Shown here: piece by piece, positions 37,659 through 47,916 of the stretch
How the letters are laid out: every line of letters begins with the position of its first letter
Numbering within the stretch: the stretch's first letter is position 1
NCBI GenBank assembly: GCA_001599975.1
Contig: BCIO01000001.1
Span: 3,655,631-3,719,630, forward strand
Length of the DNA stretch: 64,000 bases
Direction of reading: 5' to 3'
Source of the DNA: Cystobasidiopsis lactophilus
Lineage: Eukaryota; Basidiomycota; Agaricostilbomycetes; Agaricostilbales; Chionosphaeraceae
Made by a program: the position numbers and the translations under genes
The notes under the pieces: generated by a model
What the model saw: the letters and a program-made list of their open reading frames with translations, nothing else
The model's database searches: none
Told to the model about the DNA's origin: nothing

Positions 37659-38895
37659 ATGGACCTGACCTACTCGCCTGAGCCTGGGTTAAGCTGGTCT
37701 GGCGCTTCCAACTCTAGCGCCATGAGCAACCCGAGCACGACGGCTAGCCCCAATGGCATCCTGGGCTGGCCTACCAGCCACACTGTGCCACCCCCATTGA
37801 ACCTCGGCAACGCGGCCTTTAAGGACATCGAGGGGCACAAGCGCGTGGACACCTCGACGACGGCCTCCCTCTCCTCCTCCTCCATCTCCGTCTCCGCCGA
37901 CGACCTCGACCCGGACTCGGCCGAAGTCCAGCCGCCCCCTAACTTCTGCGAGGTCTCACCCGGCCTGTACCGCTCCTCGTTCCCCAAGCCGCAGTTCTTT
38001 CCCTACATCCGCGGTCTGGGCCTCAAGACGGTCGTGTGAGCACCATTTTCTTGCTTTGCCTTCGCATCGCCGCCCATGGCTGACCTCCTATGTGCAGCTC
38101 CTTTACAGAGTGCGTTTGCTGTCCCGCCCGTGCTGCAGCTTCAAGCGCTGACCAGATCCGCAAAACCAGGGATGCGTACCCGGAGGTCAACCGCGAGTTC
38201 TTGGACGAAGAGGGCATCGCTTTCGTGCAGTTCCCCATGCCTGGCAACAAGGACGACACCGTCAAAGGTAAGCTCCCCTTAATTTCGCCACCCGAGCGTG
38301 CGTGCCCGGGCCAGCCGGCTGACTCCGCGGTTTGCCTCCTAGTGCCGCCGGAATCGATAGAAGAGGCCTTGCGGTTCATCACTAACACTAACAACTACCC
38401 GCTATACCTTCACTGCAACAAGGGCAAGGTTGGTCATCAATTCCCTCGAGCGCGGGCAGACTTCGGAATGCTCAATGTTGGGCAAAAACAGCATCGGACG
38501 GGATGCGTGGTTGGCTGTCTGCGCAAGCTGCAGAACTGGCCATTGGAGGACATCATCGAAGAGTACCGCAAGTACAGCACTCCTAAATCGAGGGCCATCG
38601 ACGAGGCCTGCATCGCGCGGTTCGACGTAACTTCGGTGCGCGCTTTCTCCACGCTCTCGCTCCCCATCGCTGAACTTTGCGGCCTCAAAAGGTGTGGGAG
38701 TCGATCAAAGACCGGCGACTAAAGCCGGCATGGCTGGCAGACTGCCTCACGCAGAATTATGCGGCAGCCGCGGAGCTGGCGCGGACGTCGACGCCGCAGC
38801 CAAACGGGGACGGCGCAAGGGTGCGGCAACTACAAGCGGCGACAGTCGAATCGTGTTCAATGGCCAGCACGGCCACCATCAAGGCCGCTTCATGA
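37659..38895 (+). CDS. Siw14-type dual-specificity (inositol pyrophosphate) phosphatase
   Basis: Predicted 306 aa; exons 37659-38035, 38098-38109, 38170-38267, 38343-38428, 38492-38635 and 38692-38895. After a disordered Ser-rich N-terminus, the PFA-DSP domain begins at NFCEVSPGLYRSSFPKPQFF and continues YPEVNREFLDEEGIAFVQF. The P-loop CX5R is complete across a junction: LHCNKGKHRTGCVVGCLRK. In yeast Siw14 this loop cleaves 5-diphosphoinositol phosphates. A 12-nt exon (38098-38109) joins the beta strand to YPEVN. The last 60 residues are low-complexity. Substrate inferred from the family. Confidence 0.9.
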
Positions 38896-39313
38896 CCAGC
38901 CAGCGCGCTCACCACCTAGACTTCTCACCAACCGGGACCATGAACTCTTATTCGCCTTCGATTCCACCTTCACACCCTTCGTAATCCTAATCCTGTACCC
39001 TCATGGTCCCCCACCAGTTTGAACGGAGCAAGAGGTGGACAGACGGAAGGAATGTGCAGCAATTTCTGGCGGCTCTTTGTTTGCGGTCTCGCTTCTCTCT
39101 CTTTTCTGTGCATGCGTCTATACAACCTCCCTCTCCTTTCCCCAGCATTTTCTCATCTCTCACCCCTCTACAACAACAACAATCCAAATTGTACATTTTT
39201 CTAACTATCATCTTGGACGGGGGCACTCTAGCGGCCCGCCACCTTCGATCGCTCTTTTCTTGCATTCTCTCAAGCTCCTGCCTTGTGTAGAGATTCTCGA
39301 ATTCCATTCTTGT
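38896..39313. other. Convergent 3' region
   Basis: About 420 bp between convergent genes with a long pyrimidine-rich run on the plus strand (about 39080-39180), likely 3' UTRs. Confidence 0.45.
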
Positions 39314-40162
39314 CTAGTTGAGCGTTGCCAGGTACTGCCTGAGCTTGTCTAATGCCCGGTAGCGGTGCGAGATGGCATTCTTCTCCTCCGCCGTCATCTC
39401 CCCGAACCTGCAAGGCGCTTGGGGTTTAGAATGGTCAAGGTCAGCTAGGTAAAGATGGGGGCTCACGTCTTTCCTGTCCCTACGACCTCGAAAACTGGAT
39501 CCCACCCAAAGGTCGAGTCGCCTCTCGCCGACACGATCGCGCCGTCCGTCGTGCCCTCGAACAGCAGCGGCTCGGCATCTGGCCCAGAGCAGTATGCGAA
39601 GGTGCACAAAGCTGTGGCCTTTCGTGTCGGAAAGCCGTCCAGCATCTTGTTCAACCCGTCGTGGCCGAGATTCTTGAGGAAGAACTTGATGTAAGGCCCT
39701 GGCAAGCCGCCAAAAGCTTCAAAGCACAACGCAGTATCCTTTGATCGAAGGTGATTGAGCATTTGAACGGGAGAAACGAAGGGCACCAGCCGCACCTCGG
39801 TGATGCAAGGGCCCTTGATGATTTTGGCCGCAGAGCTCGCTTTGGCTTTGGCGATCTCCTGCGTGGTGCCTTGCAGCTCGGGGACTGCCAAAGACTTAGA
39901 GAGAGGAGGTCGTCGTAGATTGATTGCTTGAGAGTACGCACGATCTAGGTCATGGCTCTGCAGAGTGATGGAAGTGCCGGCACCAAGAATCGCTTGGACC
40001 TTGGCCAAAGAGACTTGAGCTTTGGAGGAAATCCACGCAGGCAAAGAATTACCTCTCTAAGCTTCTGTAAAGCGTCTCGAATCAAAGAATCAGACCGGGC
40101 GATCTCGAGAGCGCGAGGAGCAAGCGGACATGCGCATTTCCAGTCACAAAAGTCAACGCCAT
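39314..40162 (-). CDS. HAM1: Inosine triphosphate pyrophosphatase (Ham1)
   Basis: Hydrolyses ITP, dITP and XTP to keep non-canonical purines out of nucleic acids. Predicted 185 aa; exons 40162-40130, 40064-40053, 39999-39942, 39884-39796, 39738-39467 and 39407-39314. The signature MALTFVTGNAHKLREVQAIL is built from three exons, the middle one only 12 nt (encoding KLRE). Later motifs: DLPELQG, CITEDTALCFEAFGGLPGPY, KFFLKNLGHDGL, FGWDPVF and MTAEEKNAISHRYRAL. Length and motif order match the family. Confidence 0.95.
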
Positions 40163-41577
40163 GTCCACGGAAGCAAGAGATTTGTCTCGTTGGATTCAGC
40201 AGCAATTGCTCTATTGGAATGAGGGGCAGGAGACAAGCCGTCGCTTGATGATAGTGGCGCGTCAAGCTCAATTAAATTCTTCCCCTGCAGCGACGACCGA
40301 AAATCAGACGCCAATGGTTGCCTGCCTCGGACTGCGTTTTCTCCTGTTCCGACACGCGATCTGGAATCTTTAACATCTCAGGAAAAGACTTGTGCCTTTC
40401 AAATTCGTTCCGAGAGACTCCTTGCCTTGCGATTCATGCCATCGATTGCCGATGATGTGCCCAAGAGCTGCTGTTCTGTCTGATTATCAGCATCGTTGCC
40501 ATCCACTACGAACATTGGATCGGTTATGTGACTTGATTGTGTCTTTAAACGCCCGGCCAGGCTCGTTCCTATCAGCGATTCGCGCATGCCTCGAGCGATT
40601 GGTCCCTTGACGCGTTCAATGAATGCTTTCATTCCCACCGATTGGCCATAAATTGGTCGCCTTACAGCTCACTCATGGCTGTGCCGGCAACAAGATACCA
40701 AGGCTGGGCGTGAATGCTGCGGGGCGAACATATCGCGAATTCAGTCTCATGACCAAAGCTTGCATTCGGTAGGGTAAGAGCACCACGTCTTATGTGCTTT
40801 ATCTATCATTACTTACAGATTTCATGAGCTTACAGGTCATTTGGGACCATCGTGCGGAGGCGCCACCTAGCAGCTTTCCAGCTTTGCCACCAATCAAGTT
40901 CAACGCGACTTGACGGACCATCCGTCCTATCCACTCGTGTTTGTTGGATGATCTACCATCGCAAACAGGAAAGCAGGGTAATGGAAGAATGTGGGTATCA
41001 CTTCGAACCAAAGTCAAATCCAGTTTTGCGCGCTTGCATTGATACGTCTCGCACACCTCGAAGTATCCGTTGGAGGAAAGTGAAGTGAGAAGGGTATGAA
41101 AGCTCGCTGAGGATTTGAGAGGGCCAGATACAGAAGTCAGGACGCCGCTGCAGTTGGCCTGTCGCAGCTTAGTCGAGCTCGGCAAGCTGTCCAGGATCAG
41201 AGGTCTGCGTCAACCCGCCCACAGTACGAACACTATGCAAGGTATTGTTTATATGCAGGCGAATAAGTGCTGTGTAGACCGACCACTGGTCGCCACCTTG
41301 CGCCTCGCGAAAATGGTGCTCGCAGATGTTTCTTTCGCATCGGCCATCCTCCTCCCCATCGTCTGTGCATCTGTCGTTCCTTGTCAACATTCCTTCGCTT
41401 TATAGCTCTCGAAACCCCGCCTGTACACACTCCCTGACCTGACATTGCTTGTCATTACCTGTTCGCCTTTCGCTTGCTCAAACACCGCCTATACGCACAC
41501 CACCGGTCCCACCTTATCACCCATCGCCCCTCTTTCCGTCTGTTCCTGTTCAGACATCGCCCACGCCAACTGCCCTA
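40163..41577. other. 1.4-kb gap without a supported gene
   Basis: A plus-strand frame at 40161-40373 (70 aa) starts on the ATG that overlaps the HAM1 start in a CATG palindrome. A minus-strand frame at 40799-41185 (128 aa) ends with MVRQVALNLIGGKAGKLLGG. Neither has a recognisable domain. The 41400-41577 part is C-rich and is likely the promoter of the next gene. This is the longest unexplained non-repeat stretch in the window. Confidence 0.4.
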
Positions 41578-42802
41578 ATGGCCGCCCAGTCCACTGTCAC
41601 TTTCAGATCTATCGCTTTCACGACGCCGCCGCTCGACCTTTCCCAGAACACTTTACGGCTGTTCTTGCAGGACCAGCTTGTGCCTTTCAGACGCAAGTAC
41701 GGTGTCCACTCTGGAACGCAAGTTGCCCTCGCCGAGACTGGTGGATAATCGCGCGACTGATTTTTTATCGCTTGCTAGGTGCACCGAGATATCGGGACTC
41801 TCTCACGCCAGAAAGATCTCCGAGAAATATGGAGCGGGCATATTGGCACCTTTTATGGCCATGGCCGAGCTCCTGAGCCACGCGAACAACCTGGAGGAGA
41901 AGGAGCAAGTGCGGGATACAAAGGCGCATCTTGCCAACCCAAACTGGCACGTCAATGCCTATGCCAGCTACACTTCAGTGCGTTAGCTCGAGCTGTGGGT
42001 AGCAGACACCTTGTGCTAATGGGCGGACCTCAAGTGCGTCAAGCCTGTGACACCCAAAAACAAGGCGTTCTTGCGGCAAGCCAGCGCTGACGCGACGGCG
42101 TTCTGGATCGAACTCGACAAGATCGTGAGGCAGTATACCGAGATCGCTTCCGCCAACACAGCTGCTCTCGCCGCTCAAGCTGCTGCCAGCCCCTCCTGCG
42201 ACCTTTCGCTCGTATCGGTCAATCGCAGCGGCCGCACCAGGGGACTGCAAAGCTCACCTCCTTCGGCTCACACTCGAAGCGCATCCCAGGTCCACATGCG
42301 AAGCGCATCTCAGGGAGCTCCTCCCTCCAGTCCTCAACAGGCCCCCACTCACTGCAGTCGTAGGCCTTATTGCTTGTGTGACGTTGGCCAAATGTGATTG
42401 ACGATTAAGGATTTTGCAGGTGGCGGCAGGGTGGGCGGCAAGCGTCTTTCTGCCCTCCAGCAGCTGTCGATCAGCGGCCGTCATGGTGAGCCCTCTTGTG
42501 TGTCTGATCGACAGCGCTAACCCGGCGACGAGGCAGACATCTCAGCCACGGTACAATTGACCCAGTCCCCTACTTCCGATGGTTCCTTGTCAGACTGGGA
42601 AGAAGGATATCTCAAATTCGACAACGGTGGCCAGCTGTACGCTTTGCGCCGCCGGTCCGCCCCCGAGCCTGCTCGAGCTGCTGACCCCGAGCCTGGTCCA
42701 GCTTCTGAAATCAAGCCTGGTCCAGCTGCAGACACCTCAGCTGATGCCGCTGCCGACACCTCCGATGACGCTGAGACCTCCTGGACTGCCGACACCTTTT
42801 GA
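41578..42802 (+). CDS. Unknown protein with disordered acidic tail
   Basis: Predicted 323 aa; exons 41578-41696, 41779-41977, 42035-42356, 42420-42485 and 42537-42802; phases consistent. The first 180 residues look folded and helical (LSHARKISEKYGAGILAPFM, FLRQASADATAFWIELDKIV). After that come Ser/Arg repeats (HTRSASQVHMRSASQ) and a Pro/Ala/Asp-rich tail (SLSDWEEGYLKFDNGGQLYA then PEP-type repeats). No known domain. Codon frame and splicing support a real gene; function unknown. Confidence 0.6.
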
Positions 42803-43235
42803 CGCGTAAGGATGCCGCTCCAACCGATCCTCCTTAGTCTGACACAGGTGGTCATCGCAGAACATCTTCTTTGGCCTCTCTGGACCCGGTTTCTCACATT
42901 AGACGTCTCATACTCAGCATCTGCGATACCAACCTCTCTAAATACGCATCTTGATCACTTCGCAATCTTTCTTCCCCTACACTTAATCGTGCTTGTATAC
43001 CGTAGCCCTTCAGCAGCATTGATACCCTTCGGCGCGCTCTCCCATAGCGGCCCCCGACCCTCCTTTTGAATCCTCAACCTTCCTTCGTGCAATTCCACGC
43101 CACACTCATTTCTTGGACTCAGGGCGTCGGGCGATAGGCAACCAAAGAGTGAGGTAATACAAGGTCGCGAGGGAATGAGTAATGCATAGATGTGATAAGG
43201 GCATGCCCTAGTGAGATATAACGCCAAATCCCCGC
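42803..43235. other. Convergent 3' region
   Basis: About 430 bp between convergent genes; nothing recognised. Confidence 0.4.
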
Positions 43236-44672
43236 TCAGAACTGTTCGTCCAGGCAAAGCGAGATAAGAATCGACGTAAAGAAGATTCTAAGAGAGAGAA
43301 GGACGCACATCCCCAAAGAACGACCCTCGCGTGCGGAACTTCCACGGCACGCCGGCCCGCAGGCGGTCCGCCTTGTCCTTGGGCCTCTTGAACCCGCTGT
43401 CCGCCGGGTTCCAGCCGCCGCGGTTCTTGGCCTCCTTGCTGAGGTCGGCGTACTTCTTGGCCTGCTGCGCCTGCTCGGCCTGCCTCGCCACCCGGGCGGC
43501 CTCCTCTTCGTCGTTGTAGGCCGGCGGCGAGGACGGCGAGTCGAACACCTTTTGTTGGCCGTCGTGGTGGTCGGCTGGGAGAGGGTTGCCATTGGCATCG
43601 AGGCCTTGGGCTTTCATGACGAGCGCGTCTTCAGCGTCTTCAATTGCTTTCTGTGAGGATACAAGCCGAGTCTTTAGCGCCATGGGCTAGTCGCAATGGT
43701 AGGAAGCCAAGCCTCACATGATTGCTGAAATGCTCAATGTCCTCTGGGTGTGTGTAAGACTCGTCGGTCTGGGTGTCTGGGGTGTTGTGGTAGAGCTCTT
43801 CGTGGCTGTGATGCCAAGGAGACGAATAAGCTGCTATCCGACAGCAATAAGGTGCCTTCACTCACTGTAAGAAGTACTGTAGCCGATCTCTGGGGTAAGC
43901 AGCATCAACAAGAAGCCAGACACAGAATCCCGAACCTCGCCCTGTGCACGGCTCTTAGGCTTTCATTCTCAGGCAAATGAAGGGGAAGCCAGCGCACCTC
44001 TGTGTCGTAGTGATGCCCCAAGCCTTCGATGCCTTCGAACGTGGGCAGGCCACCGCGCTTGACGCCTTCGAGGAACTCCGTCTTGGTCACGACGCCATCC
44101 CCGTTGAAGTCCAAGACCTGTGCAGCAACAAGTCAAGCTTTGAGCCACCAAGCAGAGTCTCATAGAGTAGGAGCACGCCGCACCTTGAGCACCTGACCCA
44201 GAATCTCGTCCGTCTTGGCCTGGTGGTCGGCGTCGTCGTTCGATTTGGACCTCGACGTCTCGTGGTGGACGCCGTAGATGGCCTCGAGCTCGGAGCGGTC
44301 GAGGATGCCATCCCTGTTGAGGTCGTGTAGCAGGAAGAAGGCCACTGCGCAACACCGGGGTCTGTCAGTCCCAAGCTGCGAAGGGGCGAGCAGGAACCCT
44401 CAATTTACGAGGGTCAAACGAGTCGATGTCTGCCAAGCGCTTTCCATCAAGACTGTGAATAGCGTCTGAGTGGAGGAGGAGACTGACGGTGCTCTGTAGC
44501 CATATGCCGCTCCATACTGCGACGATCCACAAGAGCAATCAAGACATGGGCTTGAAAGAATGCGTCCGAGAGCGGCTCCTCACTAGGATTGGCCCTCCTT
44601 CTCCTCGCCGTGCCCGCCGTGGCCGGACACACTCGCTGCCACAGCTAGTAGCGCTACTGATAACCGCCTCAT
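43236..44672 (-). CDS. Secretory-pathway EF-hand protein (Ssp120/nucleobindin-like)
   Basis: Predicted 288 aa, nine exons: 44672-44584, 44516-44488, 44429-44409, 44344-44184, 44117-43998, 43876-43866, 43805-43718, 43650-43309 and 43241-43236. Signal peptide MRRLSVALLAVAASVSG, then a His/Glu stretch. The family core HMATEHHIDSFDPLAFFLLH runs into the first EF-hand (DLNRDGILDRSEL). The second EF-hand is DFNGDGVVTKTEF, then GLGHHYDTEYFLHHEELYHN, rebuilt through an 11-nt exon. The C-terminal half is charged and ends GSFFGDF if the last 67-nt intron is removed (GDVRPSLS if not). Yeast Ssp120 is an early-secretory-pathway cargo-receptor partner; the role here is inferred. Confidence 0.85.
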
Positions 44673-44858
44673 CTTGGGACACTGAGATTGGTTGGAGGCG
44701 CCCAAAGAGCGTGCTCCCGGCTCTCGCGCTTTCCCCAATTTGGCAAGAGTCCACTTCTGGGAAAGCGCAGTGCTAGGCTTGGGATGATTACAATCAGGCT
44801 TTGTTACAACAAGTAAAACACAGGAAATGTCCGCTGGTGGAATGAATCGCGAAAGGGT

Positions 44859-45703
44859 TTACAACGAGCGGGCGGCCAGGATGAGCTTGTCGAAGGCCCG
44901 CTTGGCGTCCGCCACCCGCCCTGCGCAGAGCGCGTTGATCGTGTAAGGCGTCTCGACTGTATGTCTTGTCAGCGGTCGTAGTGGTAGTTAAGATAAGAGG
45001 AGAAACTCACCAGCTTGGGAGGAGAAGACGGCGAGGGAAGACCAGGGCTGGGCCTTTTTGCTCGACAGCCTGGCCTTGATCAGGTCCTGCCTGATGGCGC
45101 GCTTCAGCAGCCGGATGGTGGGCACGAGGACGGAGGACACGCTGTGCCGGCACTCTTCCTGGCTGATGATGCCTTTGGACACGAGCGCCTGTTTGAGAGG
45201 CCGGCGACCAGGCGAAAGCGAATGTGATAAGACGGCGGCGCGAAGAGACCAAGCTAGGACGCTGGCTCGTTCGTAGTGCCGCTGTGAAGTCTGTGACACG
45301 TATTTCGCCGTAAGAATGGTGGCGAAATGGGCACAATCACGAATGGCCTCTCACAGGACTGGACAGATAGAGACCACGACGAATCCGATGTGCCAAAGCC
45401 AATCCTCTGAGTTGACCACCATTTGCCAGTTCAACGAGCGTGGGACGGCTTTGGAGCTGTGCAAGAGGGAGAGCCCCTGTGTCATCATCGCAAGCAACTA
45501 GGCACAACATCGCAATGGGCATGGTCGCTCACAGTCAAGGACAAATGGAAAGCAGTTCGACGCTTCAGAGCGCGCCGGACAAAGGAGGAAGTCACGATGG
45601 CGCGCAGGTGCTTCGAGGTCTTGGACAGCGAGACGACATCCTCGCTGGGCAGATTGAGCAGGATCACAGGCCACACCTCCAGCGGTATCTCTTCCAGAGC
45701 CAT
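44859..45703 (-). CDS. Small F-box protein
   Basis: The N-terminus is a clear F-box: MALEEIPLEVWPVILLNL, then LPSEDVVSLSKTSKHLRAI. Further exons read SLNWQMVVNSEDWLWHI, then a helical part (LVPTIRLLKRAIRQDLIKAR) and end AKRAFDKLILAARSL. I place four exons; the first (45703 to about 45533) and last (ending 44859) are firm. The donor of the second exon is unsettled: the obvious GTGAG breaks phase, and GTCCTG three codons' distance away would keep it. Likely an SCF substrate adaptor. Not close to the F-box-like family at 1-1043 and 21811-23377. Confidence 0.6.
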
Positions 45704-46035
45704 TGCTGGGTGGCAGGCGGCAGGCGCTGCGCCAGCCTGTCGTGACTCCCGAACAAAGATGGGAGGTTCACTCGAGGGGGACCAGTACTTTGAATTTGCA
45801 GCTAGGTTATGAGCTGAGTGGCAATTTCGCCAGTGGGCTCAGGCCGCAAACTTGCTGCCGATTTGCTTCCTTGGACCCATCCAACCATCTGTTCGCCTGG
45901 TTCATTCTGTGTCTGGAGTAGAGTTAGACCTAATCAGATACCAGCAACCCCGGCGCGCTCCAAGCCCAGTTGCTCTCGCCTCTAAAGCGGGCCAATAACA
46001 AGAACGCGCATCGGACGAGCATCGAGCAGCGCAAA
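45704..46035. promoter_or_regulatory. Divergent promoter, F-box / ERG25
   Basis: About 330 bp between divergent starts. No sterol-response element could be assigned by eye. Confidence 0.4.
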
Positions 46036-47511
46036 ATGGCAGCGTACACGATGGCCAACGCCTCGGCTTACGACGGCTACCTGAAGACGGACGCCCAGCT
46101 GGCGGACATCGACTTTGCGTCGTTGTCCAGCCTCGAGCAGGCGTGGGTGAAGTGGTACATTTTTGTTGGGGACCCGGTCCTGGCAACAGGCATCATGGCG
46201 TTTGTGATGCACGAGGTGCGCCGAGAGCCTTTTACAACATCAGTCCTATCGGCTGACGAGTAGGATCTCTGCACCCAGGTCGTCTACTTTGGCCGATGCG
46301 TGCCCTGGATAATCATCGACCAGATCCCGTATTTCCGCAAGTGGAAGCTCCAAGACGTGCGTCTACGCTTGACTATAGCTTCTAAAATGATGCTCAGTCG
46401 AGCTTGGCCACACAGCAAAAGCTCCCGTCTGCGGCAGATCAATGGAAGGTAAATCAATCGGGCATCGCCACCACGCTCGCTCCGGCTCCAGGACTTAAGC
46501 AAATGTGTTGTTGCGCAGTGCACCAAGCTGGTCTTGCTCACCCACTTCACCGTCGAGCTCCCCCAGATCTGGGGCTTCCACCCGTTTGCCGAATACATGG
46601 GCATCACCACTCACCAAGTCCCCTTCCCTTCCTTTGCCGCTATCGCCGCCCAAGTCGCCCTCTTCTTCGTCCTTGAGGATCTGTGGCACTACACCTTCCA
46701 CAGGTGCGCATTGGTCTCTTCCTGTATCAGCCAGGTCTGCCGCTGATGTCTCGGTCGAATTCGTGCAGGGCCTTCCACAAGGTGCCGTTCCTCTACAAGA
46801 AGATCCACAAGCTCCACCACGAGTTCTCCGCTCCTTTCGGCCTGGCGGCTGAGTACGCCCACCCCATCGAGATCCTCACTCTGGGCTTTGGCTCGGTGAT
46901 GATGCCGATCCTGGCGGCCAAGGTGCTCGGCTTCGACCTCCACTTGATCACCATGTGCGTCAAGTTACCGATTTCCTGTTTCAGGAAACTGATCCATAGC
47001 ATGCACAGGTATATCTTCATCATCTTGAGGTTGTGGCAAGCCGTCGACGCGCACTCGGGCTATGGTGGGCTTTGATCTCGCCGTGTGCTCTTTGACCCGT
47101 TCTGATCAGCCCAACAGACTTCCCGTGGTCGCTGCACAACTTCCTGCCGTTCTGGGCTGGCGCAGAACACCACGACGTGAGGGACTACTTCTTTTAGCTC
47201 TTCTGCTTTCCCCAGTGCTCAACAGAGAGTCCTATCTCAGTTTCACCACATGAACTTCATTGGCTGCTATTCCAGCTCTTTCCGCATTTGGGACCATGTC
47301 TTTGGCACCGAAGACTCGTACAAGCGGTACAAGGCAAGGCAGGCGGCGGCGAAAGCGAGCGGCAAGGCTAAGACCCCCGCCTTTGAGCTGGTGCGTTATT
47401 TCTACCCCAATTTCGCGTTTGATTTTTGGGCCGCATATTCAAGCATTCCCTATCGGGCTTTAACAGAGCGCGGAGTCGCGCGAGCAGGCTCGCCTGGCCA
47501 AAGCGAAATGA
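46036..47511 (+). CDS. ERG25: Sterol C-4 methyl oxidase
   Basis: ER membrane di-iron enzyme that oxidises the C-4 methyls of 4,4-dimethylzymosterol in ergosterol synthesis. Predicted 323 aa; exons 46036-46215, 46279-46356, 46416-46448, 46519-46703, 46769-46954, 47009-47064, 47118-47176, 47241-47390 and 47467-47511. All His clusters of the fatty-acid hydroxylase family are present: [42 protein letters not shown] and [16 protein letters not shown]. Hydrophobic spans flank them ([33 protein letters not shown]). The C-terminus AKAK is basic, in keeping with an ER-retention signal. Confidence 0.96.
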
Positions 47512-47916
47512 GCGCGAGCTCATTGGGCAGCCGACACCCGGACGCTTTTCCCCTTCTCCTCATGTTCACATTCCCATAGGCTTAGAGATACTTACTCTCA
47601 TTTAATCGAACACCCCTTGCATTTTTTTCCCCCATCCCTGCCGTTCTAGGCCTTGAGCGAAGCCGAACTCTGGGGTTGGGCATCTGGGACGCCGCTCCTT
47701 CAACTTCCGTATTGGCTTTTGAGCTGCCTCCAAGCTGCATCTGCACCAAGTGTTCATCCCAGCACTGTAACAGTAGCACAGCAATTGAACGACCGGCTTG
47801 CATCGGATCTGGAACCGACTTCGCCCTTGGAGCCTTCCTGCGCGTGAAACTTCATCAACTGCAACGACCGTTGTTAAACATTTGGCTTCCCACCTTGCTC
47901 AAATACTCGAAACATC
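47512..47916. promoter_or_regulatory. Intergenic, malic enzyme promoter
   Basis: About 400 bp between ERG25 and the malic enzyme gene, same direction. Nothing specific recognised. Confidence 0.4.

Noticed and set aside
43889-43997. GC donor or alternative acceptor at the YFLHH region of the Ssp120-like gene
   Set aside because: An 11-nt exon with ordinary GT-AG sites gives the exact family sequence, so no GC donor is needed.
44457-44487. 31-nt intron in the Ssp120-like gene
   Set aside because: A 58-nt intron to 44430 gives the conserved HMATEHHIDSFD and normal length.
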